From Actinosynnema sp040640215 (lineage in GTDB: Bacteria > Actinomycetota > Actinomycetes > Mycobacteriales > Pseudonocardiaceae): 64,000 nt of DNA. Under the pieces are notes generated by a model. That model was given only the letters and a program-made list of their open reading frames with translations, had not been told where the DNA came from and ran no database searches. The stretch's first letter is position 1. Every line of letters begins with the position of its first letter. Made by a program: the position numbers and the translations under genes. Shown piece after piece: positions 24,983 to 33,439 of the stretch. Location of the stretch: the NCBI RefSeq assembly GCF_040640215.1, contig NZ_JBFABG010000003.1, forward strand, positions 124,001 through 188,000, read 5' to 3'.

Positions 24983-25381
24983 CTACGGCAGAACGGGCGG
25001 CACACCGGGCTCGCGACCCGCTTCCAAGGTCATTTTCAACCCCAAGGACACCTGTTTGGCGGCCAACTGGCGACGCCGGACCTCCCGCCGCAGGCGCTGG
25101 GGCGTGCTCTCGCCGGGCGGGTCGGCGCGCAGGAAGTAGTGCAGCAGGGTGCCGTCGAGCACCGGCTCCAGCCACACCTCCATGGTGCCCACCAGCGCGC
25201 CGCCGACGGTCCAGCGCAGGCCCTGCGCGCCGCGGTCGAGGTAGACGTCCAGAATGAGGTCGGGCCAGTACCGCGCCCACGACTCGGGAGCGGCGAAGGC
25301 GGCGGCGACCACCTCGGGAGGGACTGCGAGAAATGTCTCGTCGACGACGTCCACGCTCGGCACGGGTGGGAAGAGTGCCAC
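24983..25381 (-). CDS. SRPBCC-like conserved protein
   Basis: About 132 residues. An SRPBCC-type beginning (VDVVDETFLAVPPEVVAAAF) leads into a beta-rich body (LRWTVGGALVGTMEVWLEPV, then TLLHYFLRADPP) and a basic C-terminal helix. Corresponds in type and place to Rv2186c. The start is uncertain: GTG 25381 leaves a normal divergent promoter region for fadD15, whereas the open frame extends to GTG 25429. A second SRPBCC protein close to the first suggests related lipid-binding tasks. Confidence 0.65.
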   Translation of the reverse strand: MALFPPVPSVDVVDETFLAVPPEVVAAAFAAPESWARYWPDLILDVYLDRGAQGLRWTVGGALVGTMEVWLEPVLDGTLLHYFLRADPPGESTPQRLRREVRRRQLAAKQVSLGLKMTLEAGREPGVPPVLP

Positions 25382-25475
25382 GACACGGTCACGGTAAGGG
25401 GCACCGGCCTGGTGTATCGCCGGAATCACAGGCTAAGTTTCCGCACCGGTAACAAACAATCGTCCGGAGGTTGAC

Positions 25476-27284
25476 GTGCGCGAGTTCAGCGTCCCCGCCA
25501 CCGCCACTGTGGCTGCCGAGGAGAACCTCACCGACATGGTGCAGGCGAACGCGGAGCGCTTCGGCAACGCCGTCAGCTTCCGCCGCCGGGTGGACGGCAC
25601 CTGGGTCGACGTGACGGCCCGTGATTTCGCCGCCCAGGTGACCGCGGTGGCCAAGGGCCTCATCGCGTCCGGGCTCCAGACCGGCGACCGGGTCGGCCTG
25701 ATGTCCAAGACCCGCTACGAGTGGACCCTGCTCGACTTCGCCATCTGGCACGCGGGCGGGGTCGTGGTGCCCATCTACGAGACGTCGGCCGCCGAGCAGG
25801 TCGAGTGGATCCTGTCCGACGCGCAGGCCAAGGCCGTGTTCGTGGAGACCGCCGACCACCGGGCGACCCTCGACGCGATCGTGTCCGGGCTGCCCGATCT
25901 GCGCAGCGCCTGGCAGATCGACGGCCCGGAGGCGGACGCCGCCGGCGCGATCGACGAGCTGACCGCGCTGGGCGCGGGCGTGTCCGACGACGACGCGCGG
26001 GCCCGCCGCCGGGAGATCGGCGCGGACGACACCGCGACCATCGTCTACACCTCCGGCACCACCGGCCGGCCCAAGGGCTGCGAGCTCACGCACTACAACC
26101 TGCTCTCCGAGGTGCGCTCCGACGTGGCCGCGTTCCCGCAGCTCATGCAGGCGGGCAACTCGCTGCTGCTGTTCCTGCCGCTGGCGCACATCCTCGCCCG
26201 CGCGATCGCGCTGTGCGGGGTGTACACCCGGGTCACGCTCGGCCACACGCCGGACGTGCGGAACCTGGTCGACGACCTCCAGTCGTTCCGGCCGACGTTC
26301 GTGGTGGCCGTGCCCCGGGTGTTCGAGAAGGTCTACAACGGCGCGAAGCAGAAGGCGCACGCGGCGGGCAAGAGCAAGATCTTCGACGCCGCCGAGGCGA
26401 CCGCCGTGGCGTACAGCGAGTCGTTGGACGGCGGCGGCCCGGGTCTGGGGCTCAAGCTCAAGCACGCGCTGTTCTCGAAGCTGGTCTTCTCCAAGCTCCG
26501 GGCGGCGCTGGGCGGCCGGTGCATCGCGGCGGTGTCCGGCGGCGCTCCGCTGGGCGACCGGCTGGCGCACTTCTTCCGCGGTGTGGGCGTGCCCGTGCTG
26601 GAGGGCTACGGCCTGACCGAGACCAGCGCGGCGGCGTGCGTGAACACCCAGACGGCGTTCCGGGTGGGCACGGTCGGCCGGCCGATCGCGGGCACCGCGG
26701 TGCGGATCGCCGAGGACGGCGAGATCCTGGTCAAGGGCGACGTGGTGTTCCGGTCGTACTGGAACAACCCGACCGCGACCGCGGAGGCCCTGGAAGACGG
26801 CTGGTTCCACAGCGGCGACCTGGGCGAGCTGGACGACGACGGCTACCTGCGGATCACCGGCCGGAAGAAGGAGATCATCGTCACCGCGGGCGGCAAGAAC
26901 GTGTCGCCGGCCGTGCTGGAGGACCGCTTGCGGGCGCACCCGCTGATCAGCCAGTGCATGGTGGTGGGCGACTCGCAGCCGTTCATCGGCGCGCTGGTCA
27001 CCATCGACGCGGAGTTCTTTCCGGCGTGGAAGGAGCAGAACGGCAAGTCGCCGTCGACGTCCGTGGCGGACCTGGTCGAGGACGAGACGCTGGTGGCCAC
27101 CATCCAGGCCGCGGTGGACGAGGCCAACCAGTCGGTGTCCAAGGCCGAGGCGATCAGGAGGTTCCGCATCCTGCCGGTGGACTTCACCGAGGCGGGCGGC
27201 GAGATGACGCCCAGCCTGAAGCTGAAGCGCTCGGTGGTGGCGTCCACCTACCGGCAGGACATCGACGCGATCTACGCGAAATAA
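25476..27284 (+). CDS. fadD15: Long-chain acyl-CoA synthetase (FadD15-like)
   Basis: 602 residues of the AMP-forming adenylate superfamily. The P-loop TIVYTSGTTGRPKGCELTH is near 188-206, GYGLTETSA near 375 and the C-terminal GRKKEIIVTAGGKNV hinge/lysine region near 465. Activates long-chain fatty acids with ATP and CoA. GTG 25476 follows CCGGAGG by 7 nt. Matches Rv2187, again next to pimB'. Monocistronic, ending in a strong terminator. Confidence 0.92.
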   Translation: MREFSVPATATVAAEENLTDMVQANAERFGNAVSFRRRVDGTWVDVTARDFAAQVTAVAKGLIASGLQTGDRVGLMSKTRYEWTLLDFAIWHAGGVVVPIYETSAAEQVEWILSDAQAKAVFVETADHRATLDAIVSGLPDLRSAWQIDGPEADAAGAIDELTALGAGVSDDDARARRREIGADDTATIVYTSGTTGRPKGCELTHYNLLSEVRSDVAAFPQLMQAGNSLLLFLPLAHILARAIALCGVYTRVTLGHTPDVRNLVDDLQSFRPTFVVAVPRVFEKVYNGAKQKAHAAGKSKIFDAAEATAVAYSESLDGGGPGLGLKLKHALFSKLVFSKLRAALGGRCIAAVSGGAPLGDRLAHFFRGVGVPVLEGYGLTETSAAACVNTQTAFRVGTVGRPIAGTAVRIAEDGEILVKGDVVFRSYWNNPTATAEALEDGWFHSGDLGELDDDGYLRITGRKKEIIVTAGGKNVSPAVLEDRLRAHPLISQCMVVGDSQPFIGALVTIDAEFFPAWKEQNGKSPSTSVADLVEDETLVATIQAAVDEANQSVSKAEAIRRFRILPVDFTEAGGEMTPSLKLKRSVVASTYRQDIDAIYAK

Positions 27285-27287
27285 GAC

Positions 27288-27320
27288 GGGTGGCCCGCAC
27301 CCAGCAGGTGCGGGCCACCC
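27288..27320 (+). terminator. Terminator of fadD15
   Basis: Perfect 14-bp arms 27288-27301 and 27307-27320 with a 5-nt loop, starting 3 nt after the stop. Confidence 0.85.
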
Positions 27321-27776
27321 GACCCCCAGTGATCGTCATCCGCTGTCGCGGATTCGAGGAGCTGTGCTGTCCCGGTCCCCCGACCGGGACGTCCCCAAGA
27401 CTGCCCGACCGCGCTGTCGTATCGCTGACGCGGCGGTGACTCGGGCCGTCGGCGGCAGCCCGGCCGGTACCGCGCGGGCCGTTCGGCCGAGGGCCCGACC
27501 CCCTGTTCGGCCCTGGACGGGCGCACCGGACCGGTATGGCCCCACTTGCTCGGCCGGCGGCAGCGCGGCGCGCAGGCGGCGGTTGCGGCCGGACTGGCCG
27601 GGCGGGTACCGCGTCGGTCGGCTTCGGCGGCCTGCCCGTCCGACGCCCACCGGCGAGGTGGTCGTCGATCTCGACCTGGAGTGCGGTCGGCAGGGTGTCC
27701 GGGTCGGTCCTCACGAACTGATCTTGATTACCCTTCGTCCGCCTCCGGGCACCACCGCCGCCCGCGCGGCACTCGT
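27321..27776. other. 456-bp region between fadD15 and pimB' without a clear gene
   Basis: Contains a perfect 9-bp hairpin (27369-27377 / 27382-27390). On the minus strand a frame from GTG 27714 begins plausibly (VRTDPDTLPTALQVEIDDHL) but soon becomes Pro/Arg-rich low complexity and runs into the terminator; I could not support it as a gene. Confidence 0.4.
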
Positions 27777-28913
27777 CTAGCCGTCGATCAGGCACGCCAG
27801 CCGGACCGCCAGGTCGTCCCAGCGCCACTCGCGGGCCACCCACTCCCTGCCGGCCAGGCCCATCTTCACCGCCAGGTCGCGGTCCTCCAGCAGCCGACCG
27901 ACCTCGGTCGCCACCTCGGACACCGCGCGCCCGTCCACCACCGTCCCGGTCACGCCGTCGCGCACGGTCTCCGGCGCGCCGCCGGACCGCCCGGCCACCA
28001 CCGGCAGCCCGGTCGCCGACGCCTCCAGGTAGACGATCCCGAGCCCCTCCACGTCCAGCCCGCGCCCGCGCGTCCGGCACGGCATCGCGAACACGTCACC
28101 CGCGTTGTAGTGCGCCGGCAGCTCCGACCACGGCACGGACCCGGTCAGCACCACGTGCTCCGCGACGCCCACCGACGCCGCCAACCGCGTCAGCACGTCC
28201 GCGTGCGGCCCACCGCCGACCAGCAGCAGCGCCGCGCCGGGCACCTGCCGGCGGATCTGCGGCAGCGCCCGCACCAGCACGTCCTGCCCCTTGCGCGGTA
28301 CCAGCCGCGACACGCACACCACGATCGGCCGCTCACCCAGCCGGTACCGGTCGCGGATCTCCGCGCGGCCCACCGGGTCGGGCGCGAACACGGCGGTGTC
28401 CACTCCGGACGGCAGGTGCTCCAGCGCGGCCATCGGCCCGAACGCGGCGGCGAACCGGGAGCGGGTGTAGCGGCTCACGAACGTCACCACGTCGACCGCG
28501 GAACCGATGGCGCGCAAGGACTGCCGTGCCACCGGCAGCATCGACCAGCCGACCTCGTGACCGTGCGTGCAGGCCACCACGCGGTGCGCGCCGGCGTCCC
28601 GCAGCCACGGGGTGAGCAGGGCCAGCGGTGCCGCCGCGCCGAACCACACCGCCTCGCACCGGTGGGACCGGACGATCTCCGCGGCGCGCCGCCGCACGTC
28701 CGGCGTGGGCAGCATCAGCGTGCCGGGGTGCCGGACCACCTCGAACGGCTGGACGGCGTCGAACTCGGGGTGCGAACCGGACGGCGACTCCCACGAGGGC
28801 GCGTAGACCACGAGGTCGGGCAGCCGGACCGCCAGTGCGTGCAGGTACGCCTGAATCCCACCCGGTCGGGGCGGGAAGTCGTTGGTCACCAGCAGCGTCC
28901 GGCGCACCGCCAT
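27777..28913 (-). CDS. pimB: GDP-mannose-dependent alpha-(1-6)-PI monomannoside mannosyltransferase (PimB'-like, GT4)
   Basis: 378 residues from ATG 28913. GT-B glycosyltransferase: N-terminal VTNDFPPRPGGIQAYLHALA donor-side loop and THGHEVGW near 118; C-terminal SRLVPRKGQD near 205 and the EX7E motif in DVEGLGIVYLEASATGLPV near 300. Adds the second mannose to phosphatidylinositol monomannoside at the inner face of the membrane. Corresponds to Rv2188c. The stop of the metallopeptidase gene lies 4 nt upstream, so the two are co-transcribed. Confidence 0.88.
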   Translation of the reverse strand: MAVRRTLLVTNDFPPRPGGIQAYLHALAVRLPDLVVYAPSWESPSGSHPEFDAVQPFEVVRHPGTLMLPTPDVRRRAAEIVRSHRCEAVWFGAAAPLALLTPWLRDAGAHRVVACTHGHEVGWSMLPVARQSLRAIGSAVDVVTFVSRYTRSRFAAAFGPMAALEHLPSGVDTAVFAPDPVGRAEIRDRYRLGERPIVVCVSRLVPRKGQDVLVRALPQIRRQVPGAALLLVGGGPHADVLTRLAASVGVAEHVVLTGSVPWSELPAHYNAGDVFAMPCRTRGRGLDVEGLGIVYLEASATGLPVVAGRSGGAPETVRDGVTGTVVDGRAVSEVATEVGRLLEDRDLAVKMGLAGREWVAREWRWDDLAVRLACLIDG

Positions 28914-28917
28914 CACG

Positions 28918-30180
28918 TTACGGGAACGCGGACCGGAGGAATTCCCGCCAACCGCGCACCAACTCGGTCGTGTCCACCCCGGTCGTGTCGAGCACCAGCG
29001 CGTCCACCTGCCCGTCGGTGAGCCGGCCGGCGCGGGCGATCCGCCGGTAGGTCTCCACCAGTCCCGGCTCGCCGAACCGCTGCGCCAGGTAGAGGGTGAA
29101 CGACCACGACTCCTGGTAGGCCACTTCGGCGTCGCTGCCCCGGAACCGCTCGTCGGACGGCAGCGCGTCCGGCAGCGCCGCCTTCACCCGGGCGGCCAGC
29201 GCGGGGGCGGCCTCGTGCGGTGGCACGCCGCTGCCCCGGTGGCCCACGTAGTCCGCGAACCCCTCCAGCAGCCACATCGGCGCGCCGTCCACGGTCTCCC
29301 CGCGCGCGGCGACGTGCGTGATCTCGTGCCGCAGCAGCACCCGCAGCGCCAACGGCGACAGCACGTCCGCGCTGCCCGGGTTCAGCACCACCCGCTGCCC
29401 CTGCGCGGTGCGGGTGACCGGGTCCACCCGGTCGGCCAGCGCGACGCCCGCGACGGACCCGTCCGCGAACCCCGGTCCGACCAGCGCCTGGAGCTCGCGC
29501 GCGTCGGCCGGGATGAGCACCGCCACCCGGCGCGCCCACCCCGGGCCCCACACCTCGGTCACCGAGGCCACGGCGGTGTCCAGCTCGGCCAGCACCCGCG
29601 CGGCCAGCGGTTCGCCGCCGGGGTGGCCGAGCACGAACCCGCCCGCCCCGGTCAGCACCCGGCACGGCCCGAAGTCCCACGGCCCGCGCCAGGTGCGCTT
29701 GCCGAGCGGTTCCAGCGCGGTGTCCGAGTTGAGGTACCAGCGGTCACCCCGCCGGGTGAACAGGTAGGCCATGGCCTGCGTGCTGGGCACCGCGTCGACG
29801 CCGCGCAGCCGGTAGGCCAGCCGCACGTCCGGTGCCCACGACTCGTCGGCGGCGGGCAGCGCGAGGGCGGCCAGGTCGGTCTCGCCCTCCAGCCGGTACG
29901 CCCAGCCGTCCAGGGGCACGGCCTCGAGGTTGTGGAAGAGGTCGCGCTGGCGCTGCCGGAAGGCCGGGTCGGCGGACGGGTCGAGGTCGGCGGTGAACGC
30001 CGCCTCGTCGCGGTCCCGGACCGCGCGGGCCCGCCGGTCCAGCAGGTCGCGCACGGCGTGCTCGCGCGGGTCGGCGGCGGACGACGCGCCGGGCGGGGCG
30101 GCGGGCGGGACCGCCAGCGCCAGCCCGCACAGGAACGTGACGGCCACGACGGCGGCCAGCAGGACCCGGAAGCGGCTCAC
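28918..30180 (-). CDS. Secreted HExxH zinc metallopeptidase-like protein
   Basis: 420 residues from GTG 30180. A signal or anchor segment (VLLAAVVAVTFLCGLALAV, 6-24) precedes a domain of about 230 residues and a gluzincin-like site: LLRHEITHVAAR near 282-293 and EGFADYVGHRG 24 residues later, giving HExxH plus a downstream Glu. C-terminal helices follow. The role is unknown; location directly before pimB' suggests an envelope function. The gene ends 4 nt before the pimB' start. Confidence 0.8.
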   Translation of the reverse strand: MSRFRVLLAAVVAVTFLCGLALAVPPAAPPGASSAADPREHAVRDLLDRRARAVRDRDEAAFTADLDPSADPAFRQRQRDLFHNLEAVPLDGWAYRLEGETDLAALALPAADESWAPDVRLAYRLRGVDAVPSTQAMAYLFTRRGDRWYLNSDTALEPLGKRTWRGPWDFGPCRVLTGAGGFVLGHPGGEPLAARVLAELDTAVASVTEVWGPGWARRVAVLIPADARELQALVGPGFADGSVAGVALADRVDPVTRTAQGQRVVLNPGSADVLSPLALRVLLRHEITHVAARGETVDGAPMWLLEGFADYVGHRGSGVPPHEAAPALAARVKAALPDALPSDERFRGSDAEVAYQESWSFTLYLAQRFGEPGLVETYRRIARAGRLTDGQVDALVLDTTGVDTTELVRGWREFLRSAFP

Positions 30181-30197
30181 GGGTCCGCAACGTACTC

Positions 30198-30230
30198 GGC
30201 AGGGCCGCCCCGGTGCGGGACGGCCCTGCC
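30198..30230 (-). terminator. Hairpin after the NlpC/P60 gene
   Basis: Perfect 10-bp arms 30198-30207 and 30221-30230, 13-nt loop, 16 nt past the stop at 30246. Confidence 0.7.
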
Positions 30231-30245
30231 GGGTGAGGTGCGGGA

Positions 30246-31277
30246 TCAGCCCTCGATGCGGCGCATCGCGTAGATCGATCCCGGTGCCTCCAACGACACG
30301 ATCTTCACCGGCACACCGTCGGTGGACGCGTGCACGACGGTCGCGTTGTCCACCGCCATGCCGACGTGGTTGCCGCCGTTGTAGATGATCAGGTCGCCCG
30401 CGCGGACCTCGCCGCGGGACACCGCGCGCCCGGCACCGGCCTGGCCGTTGCTCGTGCGCGGGATGGTGACCCCCGCCGACGCGTACGCCCGCGAGGTCAG
30501 ACCGGAGCAGTCCCACACGTTCGGACCGGTCGCGCCGTACTGGTACATGTCGCCGCGCTGCTCCAGCGCGAACGCCAGCGCCGCGCCCGCGGTGCCCGAG
30601 GGCACCGAGATGTTCGACGTGTCACCGGGGTCGGCCAGCTTGGTCCGCTCGGGGGTGTTGAGCCGGGTGAGCTGGGTCTTGACCTCGTCGATCTGGCCGT
30701 CGAGGTCACCCTGGCGCTTCTTGATGTCGTCCGCGATCTTGGCCGACTCGTCGGTCGCCTTCTGCGCCCGGCCCTGGGCGTCGGATGCGGCGGTCTTGGC
30801 CGACTCCGCCGCGTTGACCGCACCCGCCAGCTTGTCCAGCGCCTCGCCGTTGTCGGCGGCGAGCACGCCCAGCGCCGACATCCGGTTCAGGAAGTCCTGC
30901 TGGGAGTCGCTCACCAGCAACGCCGACAGGTGGTTGAACCGCGCGCCCTCGAACGACGCCTCGGTCAGCTTGTCGACCTGGACGCGGAAGGTCTCCTCGT
31001 CGGTGCGGGCCTGGTCGCCCGCCTGGGAGGCCTGCGAGAGGTCCGCGTTGGCCTGGTCGAGCAGTTTCTGGTTGTTGTCGCGCTGCTCCTCGGCCCGGAG
31101 GAGTTCCTCGTTGAGCTTCGTGGCCTGCTCGGCCAGCTCGTTGTACTTCTTCAGCGCATCCGAAGCCGTGTCCGGCTGAGCCCCGGCGGGAACGGGCATG
31201 ACGCCCACCGCCGCGGCGGCCACCGCCGTGGCCGCGATCGCCCCGCGCACACCGCGCTTGAGTCGTTGCGACGCCAC
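30246..31277 (-). CDS. NlpC/P60 peptidoglycan endopeptidase with N-terminal coiled coil
   Basis: 343 residues. Signal peptide to about AGAQ (33); a long coiled-coil region (about 38-210, heptads rich in Ala, Gln, Glu) like RipA-type hydrolases; then an NlpC/P60 domain with catalytic Cys in WDCSGLTSRAY near 257 and His in GGNHVGMAVDN near 310. Cleaves stem peptides during growth or division. Corresponds to Rv2190c. GTG 31277 has AGGAG about 11 nt upstream. The 5' leader of about 165 nt is structured (see the next entry). Confidence 0.88.
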   Translation of the reverse strand: MASQRLKRGVRGAIAATAVAAAAVGVMPVPAGAQPDTASDALKKYNELAEQATKLNEELLRAEEQRDNNQKLLDQANADLSQASQAGDQARTDEETFRVQVDKLTEASFEGARFNHLSALLVSDSQQDFLNRMSALGVLAADNGEALDKLAGAVNAAESAKTAASDAQGRAQKATDESAKIADDIKKRQGDLDGQIDEVKTQLTRLNTPERTKLADPGDTSNISVPSGTAGAALAFALEQRGDMYQYGATGPNVWDCSGLTSRAYASAGVTIPRTSNGQAGAGRAVSRGEVRAGDLIIYNGGNHVGMAVDNATVVHASTDGVPVKIVSLEAPGSIYAMRRIEG

Positions 31278-31278
31278 A

Positions 31279-31445
31279 GTCGCGTGTCACTCCTAACGTA
31301 TGAACCGCCTACCGGTCGGAGGCGCGGGTGAACGCACCTGCGCGACTGATCTGGCTTGGTGTTCCGGCTCGGCACCCCGACAGGCCGATTCGGCGGTGAA
31401 CCCGCGTAGCCGTCCAGGATGGACGGCTGTCCGCCGCGAGATCTC
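31279..31445 (-). promoter_or_regulatory. Structured 5' leader; candidate c-di-AMP (ydaO-yuaA) riboswitch
   Basis: A TAACCT box on the minus strand (31455-31450) predicts a 5' leader of about 165 nt for the NlpC/P60 gene. It holds a perfect 8-bp hairpin (31408-31415 / 31421-31428), two similar halves each with a GTTCACC segment (CACCGCCGAATCGG and CACCCGCGCC) and a 3' end CCGGTAGGCGG, which I associate with the conserved end of ydaO-type aptamers. In actinobacteria this class often precedes NlpC/P60 or Rpf genes. Assignment is by motif memory only. Confidence 0.42.
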
Positions 31446-31580
31446 GGCTAGGTTACGAAAGGTGGGGCCCGGCGTCCACCCGCAGGAGCCCGAAAACCTT
31501 TCAGGTTGACAACGATTCCCGAACGGTCGTCCCGTGACCTCGCAGTGTGACCAAGCGTGGTGTGAAAAACACGACGCGTG

Positions 31581-32930
31581 TCACACGCGGCCGAGCCGGG
31601 CCAGCAGCACGGCGGAGGGCACCGGGTGCGCACCCCGCCGCCGGACGGAGTCCGCCACCGCCCGGTCGGAGGTCACCACGACCACCGGACGGCCCTCCGG
31701 CTCGGCCGTGACCAGCGCCCGGATCACGTCGTCCGCCAGCACCCCGGGATCGCTGAACAGCACGCGGACACCGCGCGGCGCGCTGGTCGGCACGGCCACC
31801 ACGCCCGCGCCGTCGAACACCAGCGTCACCTCCGCGCCGGTGCGCGCAGCGAGCACCGCGAGCTGGTGCACCAACCGGTCGCGCTGGTCGGACAGCGACA
31901 GCTCCGGATAACCCGTCTTGGTGACGTTGTAGCCGTCCACGATCAGGTGCACCGCGGGCAGCGCCAGCAACCGGTCCAACGCCGCCGGGTCCTCCACCCG
32001 GCCCACCGCCGACTGCGCGGCGCTCGCACCCCGCACCAGGTCCGCCGGGCGCGGCCCGGCACCGCCCAGGGCGAGCTCGCGGCGCAGCCCGTTCACCGCA
32101 CCGTCCAACGTGTCCACCAGCAGCGCCAGCCGCACCTCGTCGGCTTGCCGGGCCTCCTTGGCGGACTGCCGGGCCACCTCGGCGTCGGCCGCCGCGCGCT
32201 GCGCCTTGCCCCGCTCGTTCTCCGCGCGCTCCCGCTCCCGGTCGCGCTCGGCGGTGATCCGCCGGACCTCCGCACCCGCCTCGCCCCGAACCCGCTCGGC
32301 CTCCGACAGCGCCGCCTCGGCCCGGTCCTTGGCCTCCCGCAGCCGCACGCCCTGCTCGCGCAGGCGCTTGCGCAACCGCTCCAGCTCGACCTCGGCCTCC
32401 TGCCGGATCTTGTCGGTGACGGTGGTGGACTCCGCGCGCTCGGCCTTGAGCCGCTCCAGCTCCTGCTCCAGCCGCTGCGCCCGCTGCACCGCGCCGTCCC
32501 GCTCGACCCGCAGCGCCGCCTCGGTCCCCCGCCGGGTCACCAGCTCGACGAAGTGGGCCGCGACCTCCTCCCCCAGCAGGATCGCCGCCGCGCCCGCCGC
32601 CACCGGGTCCGGCGCGGTCACCTCCAAGGCGGCCGGCCGGTTGCGCCGGAGCCACTCGACCACGGCCGCGCGGAAGTTCGCCGATCCGCGCAAACCGCCG
32701 ATCAACGGCCCGCCGCCCAGCCGGGCGCGCTTGGTCGGCGCGAACCGCGCGACCGCGCGCAACGACTGCGGCACGTCGACTTTCGCCAGATCGCCCAGGG
32801 CGTCGGCGCTGAGCTCGGCCAAGCGGGCGCGCAGCGGCTCCGGCAACGCCCCCCAGTCCACAGTGGACTCGACGGGCGCGTCCGGTTCTCCGGTCACGAG
32901 CTCGTCGGCGGACGCTGTCGGGTCTTGCAC
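31581..32930 (-). CDS. NYN (PIN-like) domain ribonuclease with central coiled coil
   Basis: 449 residues. N-terminal helical region (1-130), a long charged coiled coil (about 145-270, Glu/Arg heptads), then a C-terminal NYN/YacP-type nuclease domain from about 325: LIVDGYNVTKTGYPEL, TLVFDGAGVV, FSDPGVLADDVI and VVVTSDRAVADSVRRRGA carry the acidic residues of the active site. YacP/Rae1 relatives cut RNA. GTG 32930 follows TAGCCT by 6 nt (leaderless). Divergent from the DnaQ-UvrC gene. Confidence 0.85.
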   Translation of the reverse strand: MQDPTASADELVTGEPDAPVESTVDWGALPEPLRARLAELSADALGDLAKVDVPQSLRAVARFAPTKRARLGGGPLIGGLRGSANFRAAVVEWLRRNRPAALEVTAPDPVAAGAAAILLGEEVAAHFVELVTRRGTEAALRVERDGAVQRAQRLEQELERLKAERAESTTVTDKIRQEAEVELERLRKRLREQGVRLREAKDRAEAALSEAERVRGEAGAEVRRITAERDRERERAENERGKAQRAAADAEVARQSAKEARQADEVRLALLVDTLDGAVNGLRRELALGGAGPRPADLVRGASAAQSAVGRVEDPAALDRLLALPAVHLIVDGYNVTKTGYPELSLSDQRDRLVHQLAVLAARTGAEVTLVFDGAGVVAVPTSAPRGVRVLFSDPGVLADDVIRALVTAEPEGRPVVVVTSDRAVADSVRRRGAHPVPSAVLLARLGRV

Positions 32931-33003
32931 CCGTACAGGCTACGACAGCGTTGAATGGCCGCGACTCCGTCGCGGCGGCTCGGCCGCCTGGAAGTCGGCG
33001 GCT

Positions 33004-33056
33004 CGCGATCCGTTTCCCGCCGATCGAAGAGCGTGATCGGCGGGAAACGGGTCGCG
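33004..33056. repeat. 22-bp inverted repeat (long hairpin) in a divergent promoter region
   Basis: Arms 33004-33025 and 33035-33056 with one mismatch and a 9-nt loop. It is too far from any stop codon to be a normal terminator and may belong to a repeated extragenic palindrome family. Confidence 0.8.
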
Positions 33057-33107
33057 AACCACCGACGCGGCCTCGCGGGGGTGGCCGGTGAGGAGCGGAA
33101 CGGAGCG

Positions 33108-33204
33108 NNNNNNNNNNNNNNNNNNNNNNNNNNNNNNNNNNNNNNNNNNNNNNNNNNNNNNNNNNNNNNNNNNNNNNNNNNNNNNNNNNNNNNNNNNNNN
33201 NNNN
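33108..33204. other. Assembly gap (97 N)
   Basis: Run of undetermined bases directly abutting the tandem array; the true length is unknown. Confidence 1.
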
Positions 33205-33316
33205 GCGGAGCGGGGAGAGCGGAGCGGGGAGAGCGGAGCGGGGAGAGCGGAGCGGGGAGAGCGGAGCGGGGAGAGCGGAGCGGGGAGAGCGGAGCGGGGA
33301 GAGCGGAGCGGGGAGC
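33205..33316. repeat. 14-bp tandem repeat, 8 copies, continuing into the gap
   Basis: Unit GCGGAGCGGGGAGA; seven exact copies from 33205 to 33302 and an eighth with the last base changed. The flank before the gap (33091-33107) is a related GGAGCGGAACGGAGCG sequence, so the array probably spans the gap. Confidence 0.92.
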
Positions 33317-33425
33317 GTGATGGGAGGCGGTAGAGCGGGGAGGAGGGCGGGGGCTACAGGGCGGCGAGGGGCGATTGCGGTGGGATGTGGTCGTCGGGGG
33401 TGCGGGGAATGTCGTACCTCCTCGC

Positions 33426-33439
33426 TACGGTGCCCTCGA
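33426..33439 (+). promoter_or_regulatory. Leaderless promoter of dnaQ-uvrC
   Basis: TACGGT at 33426-33431, 7 nt before ATG 33439. It decides this start over the upstream in-frame ATG at 33409. Confidence 0.5.

Larger units (their letters stand above)
32931..33438. other. 508-bp divergent region with hairpins, tandem array and assembly gap
   Basis: Between divergent starts. It holds the leaderless box of the NYN gene (TAGCCT, complement 32942-32937), a 7-bp hairpin at 32958-32976, a 22-bp inverted repeat (33004-33056), 97 N bases, a 14-bp tandem array and the leaderless box of dnaQ-uvrC (TACGGT 33426-33431). No gene is supported. Confidence 0.7.

Noticed and set aside
24157..25475. Longer frame for the SRPBCC-like protein up to GTG 25429
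   Set aside because: It would leave only 46 bp for two divergent promoters, and the extra 16 residues show no conserved fold; kept as an alternative start.
27323..27714. Minus-strand frame starting at GTG 27714 (VRTDPDTLPTALQVEIDDHL)
   Set aside because: Starts well but quickly becomes Pro/Arg low complexity, has no stop before the fadD15 terminator and no recognised family; left as intergenic.
33205..33316. 14-bp tandem array as a CRISPR array
   Set aside because: Units are contiguous without spacers and far shorter than CRISPR repeats; no cas genes are present.
32955..33320. Open frames running through the N gap
   Set aside because: They are artefacts of undetermined bases and the repeat; the translation is a repeat of Gly-Glu-Arg-Ser-type residues.
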